From Acidobacteriaceae bacterium (GTDB taxonomy: Bacteria > Acidobacteriota > Terriglobia > Terriglobales > Acidobacteriaceae): a stretch of 64,000 bases of DNA. The notes under the pieces were generated by a model. It was not told where the DNA came from and searched no databases. It worked only from the letters and a program-made list of their open reading frames with translations. The translations under genes were made by a program, and so were the position numbers. Positions 50,911 to 60,876 of the stretch are shown here, piece by piece (the stretch's first letter is position 1; each line of letters opens with the position of its first letter). The stretch spans positions 1 through 64,000 of the forward strand of contig PLCO01000053.1 of NCBI GenBank assembly GCA_003134815.1, written 5' to 3'.

Positions 50911-51060
50911 CCCAAGACTCGTTCGCCCAAGACTCGTGCGCCCAAGACTCGTGCGTCCAAGACTCGTGCGTCCAAGACTCGTGCGCTCAAGAATCGTGCG
51001 CCCAAGACTCGTGCGCTCAAGAATCGTGCGCCCAAGACTCGTGCGCCGTAGAATCGTGGA
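50911..51060. repeat. 10 x 15-bp tandem repeat, consensus CCCAAGACTCGTGCG
   Basis: Ten contiguous 15-mers read directly; ends 10 bp before the thiolase ATG. Confidence 0.97.
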
Positions 51061-51070
51061 GGAGTAGCGC

Positions 51071-52255
<1,185 letters not shown>

Positions 52256-52273
52256 ACCGCAGGCGTTTTGTCG

Positions 52274-52301
52274 CTGACCCCTGACACCTGATCCCTGACA
52301 A
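52274..52301. repeat. heptad repeat CTGACNN x4
   Basis: CTGACCC CTGACAC CTGATCC CTGACAA. Confidence 0.9.
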
Positions 52302-53693
52302 CTAGTTTTTGAAGAACTCCCCATGCCCTCCGTTCACCCACGGATCGTAGTGCAGGGCAAACTCAGCACGGTGTTGCGTGCTGGGATGGTCATAGAGCCA
52401 GAATTCGATGAATGGATTCGGATTTGGATCTTCCAGCCACGATTGGCCCAGCGCATTAAACGCGGCGACCGCCGTCTTTTGCGGGTCCGGTACGATCCCA
52501 TGGATCGCCTCCTGCCCGAATACATCGGCCTGGTGCTCAAAGTGGCGGCTGACGGCGTTGCTCACAGGCTGCAAGAGAAAACTCGCGATCGAGATCGAAA
52601 ACAGCAGCACAACCAGTCCAGTCCGCGACGAAAGCTGCGGGGCTCCGACAGAGAAGTCTTTATCCGCGGTGTGCAATTCGCTCATGCCCCAGCGCGCTCC
52701 AAACCGCCGCACTATCCACGCCGCAAACGCTGCGCACATCCAGTACAGGAAGAACAAGCCCACGGCGGACAATGCGAATCCCTTGGGAATGTGATGCAGC
52801 ACGTAGTGCCCGCTCTCGTGCCCGAATACGAACAACACTTCATCGTCTGGCAGTTGGTCCGTCGCCGTATCCCACATCACGTACCGCTTGGTCGCGCCCA
52901 TCCCCGCCACAAATGCGTTGATCCCCGTGTACTTCGCGCTGGCTTCCAGCAGATACATTCGGTCCGGCGGAATGTCGATCCCCGTCCGCGCCACCACCGT
53001 CTCGAGCTTTGCCACCAGCGCCGCGTGATTCTTCGCGAGCGGTTCTTGCTTGAAAAAAAGTGGCACAACCAGCGGCTCAATAAAAGAGAGGACCGCCAGA
53101 ATCGGCAGTGTCACCGCCCAGATGCCGAGCCAGTAGCGCCGCGGCCAGCGCCGTACAATCCAGTTGAAAAGCAGCAGAATCGGCACGCCGATCGCGATCG
53201 TCAGCCCCAACGTCTTGCCCACATCGCCAAGCCAGCCGCCCCATTCCTGCACGCTGATTCCGTAACTGCGTTCATAGTGCTGGCCGATCCAATCCAGCGG
53301 CAGCCCGGCCAGTGCGTCGATGATCAGGTACGCCGCAAAGAAGGCCGCTCCCTGAATCCAGCGCCGATTCGAAATTCGTTGCGTCCAGCGCTCCAGGGCC
53401 GCCCACGCGCGCGTCGCAAGCAGCAGCCACACGAATACAATGCTCCAGACCGATCCCGCGATATTCAGGATGTTGCGGATGCGGCTGATGCTGATCGCCT
53501 TGACCAGCTTGTCCGGCGGCAGCGAATAAGCCTGTTGCGGGCTCGTCAAAACCACAGCGCGCTTCAGAGCCGGCGCTGCCGGCGTATCTGTGCTCTGCGC
53601 GGCAAGCATTTGCGGACTCATTCCAGCCAGCAACGCGCCAACCAGCAACGGGGCCGAGCAGACAATCAACCGCACGAACCGTCTAATTCTCAA
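52302..53693 (-). CDS. M48 family (Ste24-like) metalloendopeptidase
   Basis: LFVFGHESGHYVLHH, N-terminal membrane segments, FEHQADVFGQEAI. TTG start at 53693 proposed to avoid head-on overlap with the divergent gene; ORF extends to 53753. Confidence 0.87.
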   Translation of the reverse strand: MRIRRFVRLIVCSAPLLVGALLAGMSPQMLAAQSTDTPAAPALKRAVVLTSPQQAYSLPPDKLVKAISISRIRNILNIAGSVWSIVFVWLLLATRAWAALERWTQRISNRRWIQGAAFFAAYLIIDALAGLPLDWIGQHYERSYGISVQEWGGWLGDVGKTLGLTIAIGVPILLLFNWIVRRWPRRYWLGIWAVTLPILAVLSFIEPLVVPLFFKQEPLAKNHAALVAKLETVVARTGIDIPPDRMYLLEASAKYTGINAFVAGMGATKRYVMWDTATDQLPDDEVLFVFGHESGHYVLHHIPKGFALSAVGLFFLYWMCAAFAAWIVRRFGARWGMSELHTADKDFSVGAPQLSSRTGLVVLLFSISIASFLLQPVSNAVSRHFEHQADVFGQEAIHGIVPDPQKTAVAAFNALGQSWLEDPNPNPFIEFWLYDHPSTQHRAEFALHYDPWVNGGHGEFFKN

Positions 53694-53740
53694 TCCTGTT
53701 CTCCCTTTGCCCGCCCATTCTGCGAGAATCGAACAAACAC

Positions 53741-55591
53741 ATGCTTTCGCCAAGTCCTCGAGCCCTCACGCCAAACCATTCTATAGTCCAGTCGCGGCGC
53801 CGGATCATCTCACTCCTTCGCTTCGCGCCCGCGGTAACTTTCCTTCTGCCGTTTGGCTTCCAGCCCACAATTCGCGCTCAGCAGCCGGTCTCTGTCGTTC
53901 TCGACGCCATGACCTCTGAACTCCATCGCGCCTTCACCACGCTGGGCAAGTCCGCGGGCCCCTCGTCGTCTTCCGCGTCGCCGTCCAACGTTGGTGTCGC
54001 GACGACCGCCGCTCCCGCAAGTGACAAGCAGTTGCCGCCCTACTTCCTCAGCTACATGGTTCGCGACGCAAGCTACGTCTCCATTCGCGCCCTCTACGGT
54101 GCACTCGCAGGCAACTCGGCAGGTCGCACGCGCTCGGCCGATGTTCAGGTGCGCGTCGGCGATCCCAAACTTGACAACACGCACGGCACGCATCGCGGCT
54201 CGGCCGTCAACAGCCTCCAGCTTCCGCTCGGCGACGACCGCGAGGCTCTGGCGCGATCGCTTTGGCTGGCCACCAACACGGGCTATGGCAACGCTCTGGA
54301 CAGCTACCTTCGCGTCCAGACTGAAGCAGAGGTCCGCGCGAGGGAAGAGGACACTTCTCCCGATTTCAGCCAGCAACCTCAGCAGAAGCACATCGGCGCC
54401 GTCGCTCCGCCCATCGTCATCGACCGTACGTCATGGGAGCAGCGGGTGAGGGAACTGTCCCGCATCTTCCGCGATTACCCTGACGTGTACGAGAACATGG
54501 TCGTGCTCAGCGTGCAGAACGAGACCGATTACTTCGCCTCCTCCGAGGGATCGCAAGTCGTCACGCCTCATCTGCAGGCGCGCCTGGTCGCCGTCGCCGT
54601 CACCCGCGCCGACGATGGCATGGACCTCTTCCGCGAGCAGACATTCGAAGCTGAAACGGTTGACGGCCTTCCCAAACAGGCTGACCTCGAAGCCGCCATG
54701 CGCAATCTTGGCAAAAGTCTCGAAGCACTGCGCAAGGCTCCGGTCACTGAGCCATTCGACGGCCCCGCCATTCTCTCCGGCCGCGCCGCCGCCGTCTTCT
54801 TCCACGAAGTCCTCGGCCATCGCCTCGAGGGCCAGCGCCAGCGCGGCGAAGAAGAGGGCCAGACCTTCACCAAAGACGTTGGCAAACCAATTCTTCCTGA
54901 CTTTCTCTCTGTCGTCGACGATCCCACGGTCACAGCTTTCGGCAGCACCTGGCTCAGCGGCAGCTACCAGTACGACGATGAAGGCCAGAAAGCCGAGCCC
55001 GTCGACCTTATTCAAGACGGCGTTCTCAAAACATTCCTCATGTCGCGCTTGCCCATCGCCAGCTTCGGCGCCTCCAACGGCCATGGCCGCGCGGAATCCG
55101 GCCATGTGCCCACCGGCCGCCAAGGGAACCTGATCGTCACATCAACCAAAAGCGTCTCCGACTCCGCGCTGCGACAGCAGCTCATTGACGAAGCCAAAAA
55201 GCAGGGCAAGCCATACGGCCTCTACTTTGAGGACATCTCTTCGGGTTTTGCGGTCACTCAGCGGAGCTCACCGCAGGCCTTCCAGGTCATTCCCCTCGTC
55301 GTCTGGCGCGTCTATGTCGACGGCCGGCCTGACGAACTCGTCCGCGGTGTCGGCATCGTCGGTACGCCGCTCGCCGCCATGAAAAGCATCATCGCAACCG
55401 GCGACAAGAGCGAAGTCTTCAACGGCGAGTGCGGCGCGGAGTCGGGCACCATCCCCGTCAGCGCTGTCGCTCCCGCCATGCTCCTCAGCACCATTGAAAC
55501 GCAGCGCCAACCGCAAGGTACAGCGCGCCCGCCCATCCTGCCCATCCCCGGCGCGGACACTCAACCGCCCGCGACCAAGGAGGCCCAATGA
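53741..55591 (+). CDS. TldD-like metallopeptidase, putatively exported
   Basis: AAAVFFHEVLGHRLEGQRQRGEEEGQTF (HExxxH); RRRIISLLRFAPAVTFLLPFGFQPTIRAQ resembles a signal peptide. Confidence 0.87.
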   Translation: MLSPSPRALTPNHSIVQSRRRIISLLRFAPAVTFLLPFGFQPTIRAQQPVSVVLDAMTSELHRAFTTLGKSAGPSSSSASPSNVGVATTAAPASDKQLPPYFLSYMVRDASYVSIRALYGALAGNSAGRTRSADVQVRVGDPKLDNTHGTHRGSAVNSLQLPLGDDREALARSLWLATNTGYGNALDSYLRVQTEAEVRAREEDTSPDFSQQPQQKHIGAVAPPIVIDRTSWEQRVRELSRIFRDYPDVYENMVVLSVQNETDYFASSEGSQVVTPHLQARLVAVAVTRADDGMDLFREQTFEAETVDGLPKQADLEAAMRNLGKSLEALRKAPVTEPFDGPAILSGRAAAVFFHEVLGHRLEGQRQRGEEEGQTFTKDVGKPILPDFLSVVDDPTVTAFGSTWLSGSYQYDDEGQKAEPVDLIQDGVLKTFLMSRLPIASFGASNGHGRAESGHVPTGRQGNLIVTSTKSVSDSALRQQLIDEAKKQGKPYGLYFEDISSGFAVTQRSSPQAFQVIPLVVWRVYVDGRPDELVRGVGIVGTPLAAMKSIIATGDKSEVFNGECGAESGTIPVSAVAPAMLLSTIETQRQPQGTARPPILPIPGADTQPPATKEAQ

Positions 55592-57252
55592 ACCCGCGAC
55601 GCTTGTGCGCTATGGTCGCCTGTACCGGACTTCTCGTTTTATTCGTCTGCATGTCACGACTCCCGGCTCAGCCCACCCGCGCCGACGCCGAAAAAGATCC
55701 CGTCCTCAAAGCCATGCTCGCTGAACTCGATCGCAGCATGAGCCAGCTCCAGTTGCAGGGCTTTGCCAAGCCCTTCTTCATCCAGTACCGCATTGAAGAC
55801 GTCAACGACTTCCAGACCACCGCCGAATTCGGCTCAAGCGAAGGCTCTGACCACGCTCACCAGCGCGTCGTGCGCGTCACTGTCCGCGTCGGCGACTACA
55901 AAACCGACAGCTCCGGCGTGCGCGGCGATGGCTCGCTCCAAGTGACCGCACTCGACGACGACCTCATCGCCCTGCGCTCTTCGCTCTGGACCGCCACCGA
56001 CACGGCCTACAAAAATGCTCTCTCCGCCTATGCGCAAAAGCAGGCGGAGCTGAAGCAGGTGCAAACCCCGCCGCAGGCCGACGACTTCAGCCAGGAGAAG
56101 CCCATCGTCTCGCTTGGCCCACCCATCGCCCTTCACGTCGACGAGAACTCCTGGGCCGATCGCGTCGCCCGCGTCAGTGGCCTCTACCGCACCGATGCCT
56201 CAGTAACCGCCAGCGAGCGCGACATCGAGTACTCCAACGCCAGTTTTCGCGCTCGCGCTATCACCACCCGGCTCGTCACCAGCGAAGGAACCATCGTTCG
56301 CAAGTCCGCAGTCGACTATCAGGAATCCTTTGCCGCCGGCGCGCAGGCCCCGGACGGCATGCGCCTCGACCGCTCTTACGGATCGTCCGGAACCTCGCCT
56401 GCCGACCTCGACTCAGAGACCGTATTCAATCAGCACGCGGTCGCGGAGCTTGCTTCGCTCGCAGAGCTTCGCAAGGCTCCCCTTGTCGAAGAGGAGTACC
56501 ACGGCCCGCTCCTCTTCTCGGCCGACGCAGCTGCCGACACACTGCACAGCCTCCTCGCCGCGGCGGTCACAGCCACGCGCCCTGCTCTTGGCACTGAAGC
56601 TCGCACCAACGGCGCGTTCGCTTCCAGCTACCACGCGCGCGTACTGCCTGACTTCATGAACGTCGTCGACGATCCCAGCTTGACCACATTCAACGGGAAA
56701 AGCCTCCTCGGCGCCGATGCCGTCGACGACGAGGGCGTCGCCGCGCAGCCCGTCAAGCTCGTCAATGCCGGCCGCCTCGACAATTACCTCATGGGCCGCC
56801 AGCCCGTCCGCGACTTCCCGCAATCGAACGGCCACGGCCGCGCCGGAATCACCGGCCCGCCGCACCCCATGATCGGCGTCCTCAAAATCTCCGCCGACAA
56901 TGGCCTCTCAACCGATGATCTCAACAAGAAGCTCCTCGACATGGCAAAGGATCGCGGCCTTGCCAGCGTTTATTTCGTGCAGACAATGGGCCCCGACCGC
57001 TCTCCTCGCCTGCTCTACCGCGTCAGCCCCGACGGCAAGCGCGAGCTGGTGCGCGGCGCAGAGATCGACGACGTCGACGATCGTGCACTTCGCTCCAGCA
57101 TTGACGCTGCCGGCAACGATCTCTGGGTCGCCAACTACTTCGCGGATCCCCCCACCACTGTTCTCGCGCCCGCGCTGCTCTTTGACGATGCCACCGTCCG
57201 CCGCGCCAACGCCAAAAACGACAAGCTGCCCTTCTATCCGCCTCCTGAATAA
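55588..57252 (+). CDS. TldE/PmbA-like partner lacking HExxxH, putatively exported
   Basis: Parallel layout to the upstream TldD but LLFSADAAADTLHSLLAAAVT where the metal motif should be; N-terminal LCAMVACTGLLVLFVCMSRLPAQ. Confidence 0.82.
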   Translation: MNPRRLCAMVACTGLLVLFVCMSRLPAQPTRADAEKDPVLKAMLAELDRSMSQLQLQGFAKPFFIQYRIEDVNDFQTTAEFGSSEGSDHAHQRVVRVTVRVGDYKTDSSGVRGDGSLQVTALDDDLIALRSSLWTATDTAYKNALSAYAQKQAELKQVQTPPQADDFSQEKPIVSLGPPIALHVDENSWADRVARVSGLYRTDASVTASERDIEYSNASFRARAITTRLVTSEGTIVRKSAVDYQESFAAGAQAPDGMRLDRSYGSSGTSPADLDSETVFNQHAVAELASLAELRKAPLVEEEYHGPLLFSADAAADTLHSLLAAAVTATRPALGTEARTNGAFASSYHARVLPDFMNVVDDPSLTTFNGKSLLGADAVDDEGVAAQPVKLVNAGRLDNYLMGRQPVRDFPQSNGHGRAGITGPPHPMIGVLKISADNGLSTDDLNKKLLDMAKDRGLASVYFVQTMGPDRSPRLLYRVSPDGKRELVRGAEIDDVDDRALRSSIDAAGNDLWVANYFADPPTTVLAPALLFDDATVRRANAKNDKLPFYPPPE

Positions 57253-57409
57253 AGCGGAACCGGAGTCGGCGTATCCTGAAAGCACTGACTTCAAGTCGAC
57301 GCGACCATCCCGGGGTCCCCAACGACGGACATTTGTCGTTGGGGTGGGAGCATCAGGGAGCGGCGACCCGACTCAAAACTCAATAGGACACGGTTACTCC
57401 GGTTCCGCT
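57253..57409. ncRNA. nested inverted-repeat element A (structured RNA or MITE/REP-like candidate)
   Basis: Outer arms AGCGGAACCGGAGT / ACTCCGGTTCCGCT (14-bp perfect); inner hairpin CCCCAACGAC-GGACATTT-GTCGTTGGGG (10-bp perfect). Confidence 0.55.
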
Positions 57410-57631
57410 CTAGCGCTATATTTCGTTATTGGGCCGGCTCGACAACGCTGGCTCGCAACCGTCCATTTCCTCCCCATGCATCTCACTCTGTGAACTTTCA
57501 CGCACCCCGGCCGCCCGTTTCCGCATCCATCTGATAGGTGTCTTTCTCGCCCGGCAGTTGAATTTAATCAACACACAATTCATCCGGGCCAAACCCACAA
57601 AGTACAATCCGAACGAAGGAGATTTTCCCCT

Positions 57632-58255
57632 ATGGCATACGAATTACCACCGCTCCCCTACGAATACTCAGCGCTTGAGCCGTTCATCGACATTGAAACC
57701 ATGAAGCTCCACCACGACAAGCACCACCAGGCCTACATCACCAATGTGAATGCCGCGCTGGTCAATCACCCCACGCTCGCCGCCAAATCTGTCGACGACC
57801 TCATCAGCGATCTCAACGCGGTCCCTGAAGATATTCGCGGCGTCGTTCGCAACAACGGCGGAGGCCACTCCAACCACTCCATGTTCTGGACCATCATGGG
57901 TCCCGCGAACGTGGCCGGCAACGGCGGCAGCCCTTCCGGCGAAATCGCCAAGCAGATCACCGCCGATTTCGGCGACTTCGAGGCTTTCAAGAAGACCTTC
58001 AACGAGACCACGGCCAAGCAATTCGGCTCCGGCTGGGGATGGCTCGTCTTCACCGGCGGCAAGCTCAAAGTCATCACCAGCGCGAATCAGGATTCGCCGC
58101 TTTCGCAAGGTCTTTATCCGATCCTCGGCAACGACGTCTGGGAGCACGCGTATTACCTCAAATACCAGAACAAGCGTCCCGATTACCTCGCGGCCTGGTG
58201 GAACGTCGTCAATTGGGCTGAAGTCAACAAGCGCTTCGCCAAAGCCAAGGGATGA
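57632..58255 (+). CDS. Fe/Mn superoxide dismutase
   Basis: [61 protein letters not shown]. Confidence 0.96.
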   Translation: MAYELPPLPYEYSALEPFIDIETMKLHHDKHHQAYITNVNAALVNHPTLAAKSVDDLISDLNAVPEDIRGVVRNNGGGHSNHSMFWTIMGPANVAGNGGSPSGEIAKQITADFGDFEAFKKTFNETTAKQFGSGWGWLVFTGGKLKVITSANQDSPLSQGLYPILGNDVWEHAYYLKYQNKRPDYLAAWWNVVNWAEVNKRFAKAKG

Positions 58256-58266
58256 ACCGAGCAATC

Positions 58267-58301
58267 AGCTTCTAGCTCCTGGCTTCTAGCCTTCAGCCCT
58301 T
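58267..58301. repeat. heptad repeat AGCTTCT-like x5
   Basis: AGCTTCT AGCTCCT GGCTTCT AGCCTTC AGCCCTT. Confidence 0.85.
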
Positions 58302-58337
58302 CCGCGTTTCGTTGACGCGCTGAGTTCTCGCACAACG

Positions 58338-58372
58338 AGCTAGTAGCTAATGGCTAGCAGCTGGAAGCTGTT
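58338..58372. repeat. heptad repeat AGCTNNN x5
   Basis: AGCTAGT AGCTAAT GGCTAGC AGCTGGA AGCTGTT. Confidence 0.88.
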
Positions 58373-58400
58373 TTTTCCCAAGCCGGAGGTTTTTTCGCAC

Positions 58401-59963
58401 ATGGCCACCATGCAAATGACAGTGCGCCCCGAGGATCTCTCCCAACTCCGCAAGGGCGCTGAGCGCATCCCCGACCCGGGCATTCTCGTCATCTTTGGCG
58501 CCTCCGGCGACCTCACCAAGCGCAAGCTTCTGCCTGCGCTCTTTCATCTTTGGCAATCGAACCTTTTGCCGCAAAAGTTTGCCATCGTCGGTGTCGCGCG
58601 CCGCCCGCTCGGCGACGAATTCGCCGCCGACATGCGCTCCGGCATTATCGAGTTTGGCGGCGTCGACGCCAAAGATCCAAAGCTCGACGATTTCGTCGCC
58701 AAAATCGGCTACTTTCCCCTCAACTTCGACGATCCGGCCAGCTATGCAGGTCTAAAAACCGAGCTCGATCGCATCGCCACGGAGAAGGGAATCGGCCCCG
58801 ATCGCCTCTTCTATCTCGCCACGGCGCCGGAGTTTTTTACCGGCATCATTGAGAATCTCGGCGCGCAAGGCATGGCCCACCCCGAAAAAGGCCGCGTCGC
58901 CATCGTCATTGAAAAGCCCTTCGGCCACGACCTCGATTCTGCCGGCCAACTCAACCATCAGGTCAATGCCGTCTTCCAGGAGAACCAGGTCTTCCGCATT
59001 GATCACTACCTCGGCAAGGAGACCGTCCAGAATCTGCTCGTCTTCCGTTTCGCCAACGGCATATTTGAGCCAATCTGGAAACGCAATTACATTGACCACG
59101 TCCAGATCACCGTGGCTGAAACGCTCGGCGTCGAAGGCCGCGGGCCTTTTTACGAAAAAGCCGGCGCTCTGCGCGACGTCGTCCAGAACCACATGATGGA
59201 GCTGCTCTCGCTCGTCGCCCTCGAGCCGCCATCCAGCTTTGAAGCCGAAAGCGTGCGCCGCGAGAAACTCAAGGTCTGGCAGGCCATCCCTGCGATTCCC
59301 ATCCTCAGCACTGTCCGCGGGCAGTACGGTCCCGGCATCGTCGCCGGCGAGCACGTTGTCGGCTACCGCGATGAAGACCGCGTCAATCCCGACTCCGGCA
59401 CCGAAACCTATGCCGCGCTCCGCCTCACCATTGAGAACTGGCGTTGGGCCGGCGTTCCCTTCTATCTCCGCGCCGGCAAGCGCATGAAGAAGCGCGCCAC
59501 CGAGATCAGCATCCAGTTCAAGCAGCCCCCGCTGCTCATCTTCAATCGCATGGCGCTCACCGGCCCGTGCTCCGGTATTCAGCCCAACCTGCTCACCATC
59601 CGCATCCAGCCCGACGAAGGCATCTCCCTGCGTTTCGGCGCAAAAGTCCCCACCACACCCGAGATGACCGTCTGCCCCGTCAACATGGATTTCGACTACG
59701 AAGCCGCCTTCGGCAAATCCAGCGCCAACGGCTATGAGCGCCTGCTCCTCGACGCCATGCTCGGCGATCAGACTCTCTTCTCGCACCGCGACGGCGTCGA
59801 AACAACCTGGGCGCTCTACACGCCCATACTTCAGGCCTGGGCCGCCAAAAAGCCGCAAGTGTTTCCCAATTATTTCGCCGGCTCCTGGGGCCCCGAGTGC
59901 GCCGACCATCTGCTCGAAAGCTCCGGCCACCACTGGCGCAACGAGCTCGGCCGCAAAGCATAA
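58401..59963 (+). CDS. zwf: glucose-6-phosphate 1-dehydrogenase
   Basis: VIFGASGDLTKRKLLPALFHL; RIDHYLGKETVQNLLVFRFANGIFEPIWKRNYIDHVQIT. Confidence 0.96.
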   Translation: MATMQMTVRPEDLSQLRKGAERIPDPGILVIFGASGDLTKRKLLPALFHLWQSNLLPQKFAIVGVARRPLGDEFAADMRSGIIEFGGVDAKDPKLDDFVAKIGYFPLNFDDPASYAGLKTELDRIATEKGIGPDRLFYLATAPEFFTGIIENLGAQGMAHPEKGRVAIVIEKPFGHDLDSAGQLNHQVNAVFQENQVFRIDHYLGKETVQNLLVFRFANGIFEPIWKRNYIDHVQITVAETLGVEGRGPFYEKAGALRDVVQNHMMELLSLVALEPPSSFEAESVRREKLKVWQAIPAIPILSTVRGQYGPGIVAGEHVVGYRDEDRVNPDSGTETYAALRLTIENWRWAGVPFYLRAGKRMKKRATEISIQFKQPPLLIFNRMALTGPCSGIQPNLLTIRIQPDEGISLRFGAKVPTTPEMTVCPVNMDFDYEAAFGKSSANGYERLLLDAMLGDQTLFSHRDGVETTWALYTPILQAWAAKKPQVFPNYFAGSWGPECADHLLESSGHHWRNELGRKA

Positions 59964-60011
59964 GGACGAGTCAACGGGCCATAAAAGGCATTTCGGAGCA
60001 CTTCCCCGTCT

Positions 60012-60047
60012 AGCTCCGCTAACTCCGCCAACCCCGCTAACTCCGCT
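60012..60047. repeat. 9-bp repeat AACTCCGCY x4
   Basis: AGCTCCGCT AACTCCGCC AACCCCGCT AACTCCGCT. Confidence 0.9.
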
Positions 60048-60756
60048 TCACCCCTTCCAGAGTCAGCGTCTCCAGCCGCAGGAACCCCGGCGGACGCCGG
60101 CTCTCATTCTCGATGTTCCGGAATGCCGGCGAACGGCTCTCGTTCAACGCGCACCGCTCAATCTCCGCGAAACCGGCCTCTTCGAGCGCGATCTTCAACG
60201 CCTTTTCGTCGTAGATGAAAAGGTGTCCCCACTCGCGCACGAACCGGTTGATCACATGCGTATCCAAAGCCTTCAATCCCAGGTCTTCGGCCGTCCGCCG
60301 AATATATTCCATTTGCAACGGCGACTTGTCGGTTCGGTAAAGCTCCATGAGGAACTTCAAATCCGGAGTCGAAATTCTGATCCTGCCGCCGGCCTTCATG
60401 ATTCGGAAACATTCGCGCAACATGTGCTCGGCGTGGGCATATGTAACGTGCTCAATCATGTGCTCGCTGAAAATGAAATCGAACACTCCATCGGGCAGCG
60501 GGAACCTCGCCGTTGCGTCCAGGTAAACCACTTCCTCGCTCAGCGGATCGAAGTCCACGTTGAGCCATCCTGCAAGAACATTTTCGCCGCACCCCAGATT
60601 CAGCTTCTTCTCGCCCGCGCCTGAAACGTATTTGTCCATTCGCCGCTGGTCTTTCCCGCTCACGCGGCGGCCAAGCGAGCGCAAATCTCGCTTGAGGTTG
60701 TACCTCACCAACCCAAATCCCATTCGCTTCAGGTACGGTTCCCGCTCACCAGCCAT
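60037..60756 (-). CDS. class I SAM-dependent methyltransferase
   Basis: KLNLGCGENVLAGWLNVDFDPL; FDFIFSEHMIEHVTYAHAEHMLRECFRIMKAGGRIRISTPD. Confidence 0.9.
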   Translation of the reverse strand: MAGEREPYLKRMGFGLVRYNLKRDLRSLGRRVSGKDQRRMDKYVSGAGEKKLNLGCGENVLAGWLNVDFDPLSEEVVYLDATARFPLPDGVFDFIFSEHMIEHVTYAHAEHMLRECFRIMKAGGRIRISTPDLKFLMELYRTDKSPLQMEYIRRTAEDLGLKALDTHVINRFVREWGHLFIYDEKALKIALEEAGFAEIERCALNESRSPAFRNIENESRRPPGFLRLETLTLEGVKRS

Positions 60757-60801
60757 TCCTCAATTCCTCTCGACCCGTCTTTCGTGTTCCGCCCGACCTA
60801 C

Positions 60802-60876
60802 CAATTCCGCCAGCATCGCCATCTCCGCCAACCCCGCTAACTCCGCCAACCCCCCTACTCCCCACTCCCTACTCCC
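60802..60876. repeat. 9-bp repeat x6 running into heptad YACTCCC x3
   Basis: CAATTCCGC CAGCATCGC CATCTCCGC CAACCCCGC TAACTCCGC CAACCCCCC then TACTCCC CACTCCC TACTCCC. Confidence 0.88.

Noticed and set aside
50911-51060. Possible CRISPR-like direct repeats
   Set aside because: Units are contiguous with no spacers and there are no cas genes in the window.
52323-53786. 487-aa plus-strand ORF
   Set aside because: Antisense to the M48 peptidase; no recognisable domain.
58752-59933. 393-aa minus-strand ORF
   Set aside because: Antisense to zwf; shadow frame.
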